Shown: piece by piece, positions 32,710 through 42,279 of the stretch | Numbering within the stretch: the stretch's first letter is position 1 | How the letters are laid out: every line of letters begins with the position of its first letter | Source: Nymphaea colorata | Lineage: Eukaryota; Streptophyta; Magnoliopsida; Nymphaeales; Nymphaeaceae | Assembly (NCBI RefSeq): GCF_008831285.2 | Contig: NC_045149.1 | Location: forward strand, 6,129,500 to 6,193,499 | Direction of reading: 5' to 3' | Length of the DNA stretch: 64,000 nucleotides | Made by a program: the position numbers and the translations under genes | Notes under the pieces: generated by a model | What the model was told of the DNA's origin: nothing | What the model saw: only the letters and a program-made list of their open reading frames with translations | The model's database searches: none

Positions 32710-34799
32710 CCGTATATTACTCTTCAAGATGAAATTTTATCGAGGGACCACATAACTCATGAATCATGATAATTCATGACTGGGTTCTTTTAGGTAAGAA
32801 GATTGAAAACTTATTTTTAATCTCCCATACTACCATTGATCAATTGGAAAAGCATGGAACAAAATAACTTTAAATAGAAAGAGATGAATGAATGCTCAAG
32901 TTAGTTCGTTCTTAGTTTTGCTATGCAAAGGTGAATTACATTCATGAGAATGCATCCATCCTTAATAGGCTTTTTCGTCATATATATTGGAGCAAAATCA
33001 CTCTCTGACGATGGGATTCTCCCATGGTGGAGAGTTGAAAATGGTTTTTAAGCTGGTTGTTTTGAAAGGACATGGCCTTGGGGCCCTTTTTAAAATTTGA
33101 TTCATGGGTTCATATTTTAAAAAAACCGACTCATGCATGCATTATGCATTAACATGTACATTTAATCGTAGGTTTTTCCGAGCTGGACATCATTCCCATC
33201 CATAAAACAAATGAAAATAAACCCCTTCCACGAATTGCTGAAGTTAAAATGAACTAACAAGAAGCTAAAATAGATGATAAATGAGTTAAAATCACCTACC
33301 TTGCGATTGGTCTTGATGTTTGATCTTCTTCTTTACTTGTTTTCTAAATCAAGCAATCCTAAGCAAGAATCCAAGCTTGGATTCGAACTTAGCAAAACTA
33401 GAAGAAGAATAGCTTGCTTGCTGAAATTTGCAGTGGGAAAGAGGGTTTCTCACCATGAAAATCCTAAGTAAGGGTTTACTTGAGTACCCTAACTTAGCAA
33501 AATCAATAGAGAGAATAGAGGAAAATGAAGAAGAAAATGGAAAAAAGGGAAAATGATGATTAGATGAATTTTTCTTCTCCTCCTTGGCTTCTTCCTCTTG
33601 GTTGCCAAGGGAGGTTTATATAGAGGAGAAGAAGGGTTCAACCACCTTCTTTAAGTTGCCTTGGAAGATTAATGAAGGCTTAGGGAGATGGAAAATGGAT
33701 TAAATGAGTTTTTAATGGCTCTAATTAATTATTCTTATCCCATTTACACGAGCTAGGTGGGTTGGGCTAGGCGTTGTCAACCTTGGTTCAGACCTAGCTG
33801 ACCAACTTTGACCAAAATTTTGGATGAAAATGACCTTGCGTAGGGTTTTGCCTTATTTTGTTCTATTTATTTATTTATTTGTCTGAAATTGGGCTTGTTA
33901 GGTTAAAACCTAGTTATTAAGCTCTACATGTTATTGAATTATGACAATTCAATTAAAATTTGAATAAAATTTGAAAATTCTATCAAATTTGGTTCGAAAA
34001 TGGTATCATCCAAAACTTGATTGAAGATGGATTGCAATTGAATCAAACTTTGGTTTGAAATATTGAATTTTAATTTGATATTTGATTTATACATTTGACA
34101 AATCCAAATGTATATTTGCCTTTCATAAACCACTTTAGGCTCTTTAATCTCAATTTGCTCATAAAAGGGCAAAATTGTTCAGATTGGTCAAATTTGACCA
34201 ATTGACCGAAGTCAAAGCTCATTTGCGAGTAGTTTGACTTTATTTGAGGTAATTTGATAAATTTGAGCTAAGAAAGCTCTTAATTGAGCTGAATTGTACT
34301 TTGACTGAATCTAGTCAAAGTGGACTTGATTTGGTCAAGGTCTATTTTTGTCCACTAATTAGATCATGAGACAGACCTACCTTTTGGCCAAGCTGAGCTC
34401 GTGTTGGGTGTACTAGGGTCGAGCCTACTTGAATTAAGTGGGTTTGAACAGCCTAGTTGGTGATTGACCCCTATTTAAAGAGGACCTAATTAAGGAAGAG
34501 AGACATACATAAACGTCTCTCTTTTCCTAGGTTTCTAGTTATGATATCATTCATTTCTCCTTAAAATGATTTTTTTTTTCATTTAATTGAGAGAAAATAT
34601 TTTTGAAAAAAACAGGGTGTGTGTAATCTTGGTTGACTCGAGTTATTCCTTACGAGCCCATTGATCATTCTTATTTTGATGGATATTTGGCAAAATTTAT
34701 TAGAGACTAGAACTCCAAGACCCTACTGTAGAGCTTGAAAAAAATATTCTAAACTAGGTATATAGTCTATATATTTAAGGATGTAAAAAAATAAGCTAC

Positions 34800-35065
34800 C
34801 AAAAACTCCAATAGTTTTATGATGACAGGGAAAAGAGTGATGCAATGATGAAATTTGAGTTAAGTAGTTAAAGGAGCTAAGAAATGGTTAAATTTCAATT
34901 GAAAGAGAGTTGAAACCTAAAAAAGCTAGCATATTCAAAAGGAAATAAGCTAAATTATTTTATTCTAGGTGACCTTAGCAATCTGGAAATTAGAATAAGT
35001 ATTGAAGAAATTCAAGAGATAGTGGGCGTGAAGCTTAGGATTAAACGTTCCTTGCAATTGGAAAA
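34800..35065 (+). repeat. Right copy of the 265-bp flanking repeat
   Basis: Pairs with 30,400-30,665. In one frame both copies keep an ISI.RELK.K.A..FK.K..AK-like peptide, which suggests that the repeat derives from coding sequence. Confidence 0.65.
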
Positions 35066-36340
35066 ATGATATGGAAGTTTGGACTCTAAAATCTAATAAA
35101 ATAAATATTTGTGGTTTTGGGTATCAAGTTAGATGACTATTTGGGTGGGGCCTTTACTGATCATATCTAATGTAGCTTCTTTGTTGGAATGCTTCTGAGC
35201 TGGTTGGAGGACTACTTAGTCAGACTTAATTGTCTTCTACATGTTCAGTATTGTGAGTTAATTTATTTGACATATACTCAAACATGGACAATCTTTACAT
35301 TTTTTGTTTCAACTCCAGCTTAAGTTCCTAATGGAGTAGCATAGGTGAGAATAAAGGAAGATGTTAGTTGACCATATACTCAACTTTTACTGCTTCGGCT
35401 ACAAGTTCTTAAATGTGAGCAAAATGAAGGATTTTAATGGTGTTTCTTCTATCTCAAAAAAAAAAAGTTGAAACGTTCTAGGTTTTAGAGAATGTGGACC
35501 ATTTACTACTTCATTAGCAATTGGCCTACAAGACGGCTTTGTTATAAACATGGATTTATTTCGTCTAACCATTGGAGTCCTTGTTGTGTTCAAAGTCATA
35601 TAGGACATTGTTTTATAAAAATACATGAGGTACAATTTGAAAACCATTTCTTGCTAAAGTCTTATACAGTTGCACTTCAAATCATGCTGCCCACTTGCTT
35701 TAGGTCACATATGCTCCTATGTTTGGTAGGTAAGGGAGAGTTTTTTGTTATGTTCAATTCCAAAAAAACAAATTTTTAGTGTCTAAATTTGATAATGGAG
35801 TCTTGGTCGTTGAAATTGAATGGCTACCCCATGATTCTTGTTCTAAGAAAGCTATTAAACGTGATAATCCTGCCTACATGGAATAACAAAGGATGAAGCT
35901 TGAAAGTAAGAATGAATGAAATTTATATTGAAATATAAATGTTGACAAAGAACTTGATGATCTCCATGAAAAATGAGATTTGAAAATGGTGAAGGACATT
36001 CAACTCAATGGAAGCAGTAAACTTAAATTGGCTCAAGCATTCACTAGTTGATACACGCCATGAATGTGACCTATTATACAATAAGTGCTTTCCTAAGGAA
36101 TAAAAAAATTTAATTTACACCAAAGTCCTCTTGAGATCATGAAAACTTCTCTAATTGCTCGAAAGATTTCTAAAGGTTTACATGAATCTATAAGTATCCT
36201 TCCATCCTAAATGGCATCTGGTCCAATGATGTCAATTGTGCAAACTTTGAAATTGTTCTTAGCCCATATAGTTTTTATTGGTTTCATTATAACTATCAAA
36301 ACTTGTTAATACTGATGTGGGTCATTTTTTAATCTAATGA
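35066..36340. other. No gene recognised
   Basis: Plus frame 35,492-35,779 (95 codons) is Cys/His/Trp-containing but has no known motif. Broken peptides around 35,830-36,010 (VLVVEIEWLPHDS, NVDKELDDLHEK) look coding-like but unassigned. Confidence 0.3.
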
Positions 36341-36344
36341 CGGT

Positions 36345-36641
36345 AAAAAAGCTAGAAAATACCTTTCTTTCTTTTAAAAGAGAAAAATATAAGAAGATAC
36401 CCTAAGAAATAGCCTCTAAATCAAAGATGGAGTTTTCATTGTAAGTAGAAAACTAAAGCCTTTCTTTCTCTCACTTCTTTTCTAAGAAAGAAACTCCCAC
36501 ACATTAATGTGTAAAAAAGTGAGAATCCCTTTTATAGTTTAACAATTTTTGTTCATAACTCCACAATTATGGCTTGTTTCATAAAGTCTCAAATAAGAAA
36601 ATTATTTCTTTTCACATGTAGGGTTCAAAGCACACACAACA
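36345..36641 (-). repeat. 3' LTR of copia element 3, truncated
   Basis: Aligns to 41,303-41,595 (shared text AATATAAGA.GATA, AATAGCCT.TAAATC.AAGA, CTTTCTTTC.C.CACTTCTTT, CACACACAACA end). The outer part of about 270 bp present in the right LTR is absent. Confidence 0.85.
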
Positions 36642-36653
36642 AATCTCCACCTT
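36642..36653 (-). other. Polypurine tract of copia element 3
   Basis: Minus strand reads AAGGTGGAGATT directly before the 3' LTR start TGTTGTGTGTG. Confidence 0.85.
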
Positions 36654-36659
36654 AACTTG

Positions 36660-37561
36660 AACGCCATCCTAGTTTTGACAAAATAGCTAACATACTCCAT
36701 CTTCACTAAAATAGCTCGAAAAGGACTCATCTTAGGGAGTAAAAATAACAATCAAGTTCAACAAGTGCTTGAACTTGGCAACATAAACTGGCTTAGTTGA
36801 AACATCTATAGGATTATCAACAGTACCATTTTTTTTATCCACTGTAATAATATCTTGAATAAAATGGTACCTGATATTAATATGTTCTCAACCAAACCAT
36901 TACAGCTTCTGGCACACTTTGAAAAAGTCTCTAATGTACCCTTCAAGTATTTGAGGATCCACTTTACTGTTTTCCAATGACATACTAACTGTACATGAAA
37001 TATCAGGTCAAGCACAAACCATTGTATAATTAATGCTACCAACTACATTAAAATTACATATGTGACATATACTCTATCTCTTCTTATGTTTGAGGTGACA
37101 CATGAGCTTAGAGTTTAAAATGAGAGGCAAGTGGAGTACTTATAGGGTTAGCATCTTTCATATAAAAAAGCTTAAGACTTTCTCTAATATTTTCTTTGAA
37201 ACAAACATAACATCTTTGTTTTTAGTCCCTTTGAATTTCCATACAATAAATCGTTTTAGTGGGGCATAAGTTATTCATCTCAAACCCATTGGCTAACTAC
37301 ATTTTCAAATTTTTGATTTCTAAAACATTTTTTAATGCAATTAACATAGTATCAACATAAAGAAACAAACAATAAGAGAACCATTTTGAAGCTTTTCCTA
37401 ATAGTCATAACTATCATACTGACTGCTGCAATAGCCAAAATTTAACATTGGAATCAAACCTTCTATATCACCACTTAGGAACTACTTCAAGCCATATAAT
37501 GACTCCTTTATAAGACATACATGGTCATCTTTTCCTTTGACAACAAAACCTTCTGGTCGAT

Positions 37562-37637
<76 letters not shown>

Positions 37638-38010
37638 ATATATATGTTCTTCTAATTTTTCATGTCAAAATGTTGTTTTAATAGCAAATGGCTTTAATTC
37701 TATTTCATAAATGGCAACTAAATTAAGTGGAGTACATATAGAACTATGCTTTACAACATGAGAAAAAGTGTCGCCTAAATAAATTCTTTTTACCTGACCG
37801 GAGGCCTTTGCAACTAATTGTGCTTTATACCTTGTATTTGTTGATCCTGACTTACCAACCTTTTTTTAAATACCACTTGCAACCAATTATTATCGGTGTT
37901 CTTAGGTAATTTTACAAGCTTCCATGTATGATTCTTATGAAGAGATTCAATTTCTTCATTAATCCAACCAGCCGCTTTTTGGATGTAATAAAGATGATTC
38001 ATCAAAGTAT
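36660..38010 (-). pseudogene. pol: Copia element 3 RT and RNase H remnant
   Basis: Minus-strand peptides in order are WINEEIESLHKNHTWKLVKLP (RT start, about 37,900-37,965), GDTFSHVVKHSSI and LNLVAIYEIELKPFAIKTTF (about 37,670-37,770). The microsatellite replaces the EEIYM.QPEGF segment. RRFCCQRKR.PCMSYKGVI follows (about 37,500-37,560), then VGSINYTMVCARPDI (about 37,005-37,050) and EHINIRYHFIQDIITVDKKN with STKPVYVAKFKHLLNLI (about 36,750-36,900). Frameshifts and stops are many. Motif spacing matches copia RT/RNase H. Confidence 0.82.
37561..37646 (-). repeat. (CA)n(TA)n microsatellite inside RT coding sequence
   Basis: About 22 CA units followed by TA and TATG units occupy the codons that in relatives read ELEEEIYM.QPEGF. 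The flanking RT peptides are continuous on both sides. Confidence 0.9.
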
Positions 38011-38029
38011 ATTTTTATTGATAATAAGT

Positions 38030-38690
38030 TTAACAAATTTACAATCTTCACACCAAAGTTTATATCCTTTTACTCTAGATGCATAACCAAGAAAAATACA
38101 TTTTCTAACTGTAGGCTCAAGTTTACCTTGATGAACAATGAGTATATACAGGACACCAAAATCATTTTAAATTAGAATAATCTACAAGAGAACCATGTCA
38201 TACCTCTTCAGGTGTCTTGCACTTAATTGAAGTATTAGGAGACCAATTTACCACATAGCATGGTATACTAATTGTTTCTTCCCAATACTCATTTTCAGGT
38301 CTGCATTAGATAACGTGCATGCCTTTTCCAACCAAGTTTTATTCATATTCTCCCCAACCTCATTTTGTTTGGGAGTTTTAACAACAATGTTTTGTCTGTC
38401 AATGCCATCATCTTTGTAATATTCAGTAAATTCATTATTACAAAATTTAAGTCCATTATCAACATAAAATATTTTATTTTGCTACTCTACATATTTTTCA
38501 ATTGTGGTCTTCCATTTCTTAAAGGTCACAAGTACCTCACTTTTATACTTCAAAAAATAACCCACAAATCTGAGTGAATTTAACCTAAAGTGTCTTGTGT
38601 TATGCATTGCAGTACTAAGATTGGCTCTTTTATGCTAATGGTAGGATCAATTGGAATTGTATGCCGCTGACCCTTAAAAGAAAAATCATA
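38030..38690 (-). pseudogene. pol: Copia element 3 integrase, catalytic part
   Basis: Minus strand reads YDFSFKGQRHTIPI (FGKQ region, about 38,640-38,690) and IHSDLWVIF (first catalytic Asp, about 38,565-38,595). The next segment is shortened. VDNGLKFCNNEFTEYYKDDG (second Asp, about 38,400-38,460) and PKQNEVGENMNKTWLEKA (Glu region, about 38,310-38,370) follow, then IFLGYASRVKGYKLW (about 38,050-38,100). Part of the core between the first and second Asp appears deleted. Stops are present. Confidence 0.8.
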
Positions 38691-38692
38691 TC

Positions 38693-38704
38693 TTTTTTTT
38701 TTTT
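38693..38704 (-). repeat. A12 tract (minus strand) at left border of the foreign insert
   Basis: Twelve T on the plus strand. Read with the element, it is a poly(A) run that ends the insert before integrase text resumes. Confidence 0.8.
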
Positions 38705-40010
38705 CACGATTTGTCTGACCTGAATCAGTGACCTTCAGTAAGAACCATGAAAGACAATTCCAATTACTATCAAACTTTGATGATTTTCCTTCTTTCAGTC
38801 TGGTGATATGAGCTCACAAACGATAAGACAAGAAGGCTTTGCTTAATAAGCTTCATAAGTAACCTTGAAGATCAGAACCTCATGACTCCATTGGAGTCAG
38901 AGCTTCACTTTGCGAGTTTTGGTAAGCTACAAAGTACTTGCAACTTTGAACTTCAGACGTGCCAGACATTCGTTTGGATTGTTCCAAAACATTGATATTG
39001 ATAGAAGTATGCCCTACCCTTCCTACATGCAATATAGGACTGGTCTAATCCCTCGATCCCATGACTTGCCTTTAATTTACTTGACAGGGGTGAGATCTCG
39101 TGAGAGCTTTGACTCAGTAAGCTCATCAGCTACGGCTCAATTAGCATGCTCTATTGACCGAGGGCAGATGCAGAGAGTGTAAGGTCATGCTTGTATCTCA
39201 TAGTCTGAGTATAGCGGATTTCTCTGGGCCCTTGACATCAGAAAGAAGAAGATGATCACAATCGAGAAAAGATGGATAGTGGACAAGAAAGAGGACCTTT
39301 TTTTTCAACTCCAGATTGGGACCAAACGGACTATTCTAGCCTAGAAGCATTCGATGAAAGCGGCCCGGGCGTGGGTGGCCCCACCCTTGGGGCTGCAGAA
39401 ATGCTGATCACAATCGAGAAAAGATGGATAGTGGACAAGAAAGAGGACCTTTTTTTTCAACTCCAGATTGGGATCACACGGACTATTCAAGCCTAGAAGC
39501 ATTCGATGAAAGCGGCCCAGGCGTGGGTGGCCCCACCCTTGGGGCTGCAGAAATGCTGATCACAATCGAGAAAAGATGGATAGTGGACAAGAAAGAGGAC
39601 CTTTTTTTTCAACTCCAGATTGGGATCAGACGGACTATTCAAGCCTAGATGCATTCGATGAAAGCGGCCCAGGCGTGGGTGGCCCCACCCTTGGGGCTGC
39701 AGAAATGCCAAACAGGCCATCCGCGGATCTGCATCCCCACTCACCTAGTCCTGCTCCTCTTCTTGGGAACGAGGAGGAGTTTTAGAGCAGTAGCGCCCTT
39801 CCTGGGGGGAGGGCACACCCAATCCCGCAGAGGCCGGGGAACCTGAGGCCCTAGCCCCGGTCTCCATGCACACATCCTCATCAAAAGATGCGAGCTCTAG
39901 CTCTTCCTCTGATGAGGTTTCTATATCTAAGGATGAGCCAGAGGGCGAGGTTTTCTCGGAAGTGGAAGAATCAACTCCGTTGGGGCAATTTGGGGGAACG
40001 AGAGAAGAAA
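38705..40010. other. Foreign 1.3-kb insert in integrase, organelle-like or retroposed
   Basis: Copia text is continuous up to RLVHHQISKRG (about 40,005-40,045) and resumes at YDFSFKGQ (38,690). It is interrupted exactly in the H-H-C-C zinc-binding region. The insert is visibly GC-richer than both sides, lacks retroelement motifs and contains three 152-bp tandem units. Its style (text such as GAGAGCTTTGACTCAG, CGAGGGCAGATGCAGAGAG) recalls plant mitochondrial intergenic DNA, but this is an impression, not a match. The poly(A) run at one edge would instead fit retroposition. Confidence 0.5.
39254..39709 (+). repeat. Three tandem 152-bp units
   Basis: GATCACAATCGAGAAAAGAT begins units at 39,254, 39,406 and 39,558. 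The three are almost identical. Because 152 is not a multiple of three, each unit opens the same peptide (MDSGQERGPFFSTPDW..) in a different frame. Three overlapping frames result, so this is not one repeat protein. Confidence 0.95.
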
Positions 40011-40059
40011 CACCTCTTTTGCTAATCTGGTGGTGAACAAGCCTCATGTGTTCTAATCT

Positions 40060-40375
40060 GGTGGTGTCTGACTTAAATATAGAAGATATGACAACTGAAC
40101 ATATTACTATGGAATCCTACAAAAAATATATAAACTTCAAATTTACTTCTATTTCATTATAATGATGACACTTTTCATGACTTTCATAACTCTACCTTCA
40201 GCTGAGTACATACAACCATTTTTATCAAGAGTACCTAAAGAAATAAAATTTCTCTTTAAATTAAAGATATAACCAACATTGACCAATGTTCTAATGACGC
40301 CATCATGTATCATGACTTTAATAGTGGCTTTACCTACAATCTTGCAAGATAGATTATTATCCGTCAAACTTAACC
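40060..40375 (-). pseudogene. pol: Copia element 3 protease tail and integrase start
   Basis: The frame 40,149-40,367 reads TDNNLSCKIVGKATIKVMIH, then GVIRTLVNVGYIFNLKRNFI and LGTLDKNGCMYSAEGRVMKV. It is the copia 'VGKGTV...DG..RTL.DVRYVP.L.RNLIS.G.LD..G' linker. The minus text continues toward SDTTRLEHMRL, the start of the integrase zinc region, at the insert border. The protease active site upstream is not recognisable. Confidence 0.85.
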
Positions 40376-40379
40376 ACCT

Positions 40380-41000
40380 GCTGGAGGTTCAAAAAATCAG
40401 TCTTTGTTAGGGCACATGTGAAAAGAACGACTACAGTTAAGAACTCATTTATCTTATGTTTTTTTCCTTTTACCTCGGGTGATCATCGCTGCCATAAATT
40501 ATAGTTTCCCAAAAATCTTTATAAGATGGTGAGAAAGAACAGAATAACAAAAGAACTTCATTTTGATATTCAATTTTCACACACATATTTTTCCAATCCA
40601 TAATAATAGAAATAAATTCATTGATTATGTGAGTTTTTGATTAGTGTACTTTCTGAAATGTCAAGACTATATGAACACTATTAGAGGGTCAACCGATTTG
40701 CGAAAGACTTTGTCAAATACAACTTTGATAATTTTTCCCAAAGGCATAGTCTTTTTTGTCGTAACCTTTTGACAACATCATTATTCAAATAGAGCTGAAT
40801 GGTAGTAAGAGTTTTATCATCTAATTCATTCCAATCATTTTTGCTAATTCAGAGATTTTTTCACCTTTTCATATTATATCTTCTCTAACCCATATTGAGT
40901 CAAAATAGCAAGCATTTGTACTTACCATAAACTGAAAATTCATAATACCTTCAAACTTTTCAATATCAACCTTCATTGTCGATAATATAGTGATTCAATC
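40380..41000 (-). pseudogene. gag: Copia element 3 gag remnant
   Basis: Near 40,960-41,000 the minus strand reads KFEGIMNFQFMV, equivalent to Tork gag 'KF.G.NNF..W'. Near 40,560-40,640 it reads EVLLLFCSFSPSYKDFWETI, equivalent to 'A..LL.SLP.SY..F..TL'. No long frame remains and the zinc knuckle is not visible. Confidence 0.65.
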
Positions 41001-41012
41001 AATCTTAGCCAA

Positions 41013-41025
41013 GCTCTAAATACCA
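41013..41025 (-). other. tRNA-Met primer site of copia element 3
   Basis: Minus strand reads TGGTATTTAGAGC, the canonical site with a one-base expansion, three bases inside the LTR end AACA. Confidence 0.85.
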
Positions 41026-41028
41026 GTT

Positions 41029-41595
41029 TGTTAAAGCAAATAATATTATCTAATCGAAGGAATCCACCATAGAACTTATCAAACAAAACAAAATTAAACT
41101 ACAGATAGCAAGAGCAACACATGAACACAAGATATACGTTTTGCCGATATGCCTACATCCATGGACAAAGGAGAAACATGATTTCACCATCAATCAAGTC
41201 AAATAGAGGGCTATAAAGAGAGTATATAATAAACTATATAATAAATCCTCAAAATTCAAATCGAACAATGCTCCCAAAGAAAAAACAAGAAAGAAGGAAC
41301 TCAAAAAGAAGAAGATAATAACTTTCTCTCTCTTAAGAGGGAAAATATAAGAAAATACTTTACGAAATAGCCTATAAATCGAAGACAGAGTCTTCCATCG
41401 TAAGTTGAAAGACAAAGTCTTTCTTTCACCCACTTCTTTCTCAATAAAGAAACTCCGACACATGAATGCATAAAAAGGGAGAGTCCCCTTTATGGGCAAT
41501 TTTTTTCCATAACTCCAGAAATTATGGCTTATTACATGAAGCCTCAAATATGGAAAGTATTTCTTTTTTCTGTGTGTTTCGAAGCACACACAACA
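41029..41595 (-). repeat. 5' LTR of copia element 3
   Basis: Starts TGTTAAAGC and ends CACACAACA on the plus strand, 567 bp. Its inner 290 bp pair with the truncated left LTR. Confidence 0.88.
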
Positions 41596-41854
41596 AAAAA
41601 CTCATTTGGTTAAAGACAATAAGAAAATTGTTGACTAGATTGAACCCAATGTACGTCCTAAAAATTAATTCCTAACCACAAGTTTCTTTCTTCATGTTCT
41701 GTTCTATGATAGATAAAAGTATTTAAACCAGCAGATGAACAAGTAGCAATTTTGTTAGGTAGATCATGCTTCAAAGGAAGCCATTTTTGTAACTTGAAAA
41801 TTATGTGATCTGTCTAATCTATGATCATAGATTAACTCAAATATAAACCTTATC

Positions 41855-42270
41855 TAGGGATGTCAATATATTCGATTTGAGTCGGATATCCAACCGAACC
41901 GATCCAAAAGAATCAGACATGGAAAAAAAATTAATATCCAATTAATAAAATGGATCGGATTTGGATTTAATAAATGACAAGCGGTCGGATTCTGATTCTA
42001 ATTCAGATATACATAAATATCTTATTGGATTCGGATCGGATTCATTTTTAGACAAATATCTTGTATCTAATGCTATTACATTTTGAAAATTGGCAAAATC
42101 TGATTCAACAGTTGGATTCAGATTCGGATTGTAAAATCGGATTTTGAATTTGGGTTCATATTCAAATATGACTTTTCTTTATTCAAATTTGAATCCAAAT
42201 ATGTAAATATCCAAAATGCGGATATGATTAAGCATATGTCTGATCTGAGTCCGATCCGTTGACATCCCTA
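41855..42270. mobile_element. hAT-like MITE with 12-bp terminal inverted repeats
   Basis: TAGGGATGTCAA at 41,855-41,866 mirrors TTGACATCCCTA at 42,259-42,270. The flanking 8-mers ACCTTATC and ACCATAAC agree at six of eight positions, consistent with an aged hAT target duplication. The interior is rich in GGATTCGGAT / ATCCGATCC words. There is no coding capacity. Confidence 0.75.
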
Positions 42271-42279
42271 ACCATAACT

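Larger units (their letters stand above)
30768..34622. mobile_element. Long non-coding LTR-like repeat, copy 2
   Basis: Collinear with 7.3-11.9 kb and in the same direction, with substantial divergence. A TATA-like box followed by a transcript-like leader (CTATTTAAAG at 34,471) lies near the right end, suggesting a promoter reading rightward. The minus-strand terminus argument from copy 1 points the other way, so orientation is unsettled. It is flanked by the 265-bp repeat. No gag or pol text occurs inside. Confidence 0.5.
36345..41595 (-). mobile_element. Copia element 3, Tork/Tnt1-type, with foreign insert
   Basis: Minus-strand element with a full 5' LTR on the right, a primer site, gag, protease tail, integrase, RT and RNase H, a polypurine tract, and a 3' LTR truncated on its outer side. 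Lineage is inferred from the EHINIRYHFI..DVSTKPV..AKFKHLLNLI ending, the GGTGGAGATT polypurine tract and LTRs ending ACACAACA, all typical of Tnt1/Tork relatives. Every domain is broken. A 1.3-kb insert sits in the integrase, and a microsatellite sits in RT. Confidence 0.88.

Noticed and set aside
7280-34622. Treating the two 4-kb repeats as LTRs of one giant element
   Set aside because: Divergence is high and the interval contains no gypsy coding sequence or paired primer site. Kept only as a testable alternative.
39272-39785. Three plus frames MDSGQERGPFF..
   Set aside because: They are the same repeat unit in three phases because of the 152-bp period. They are not three genes.
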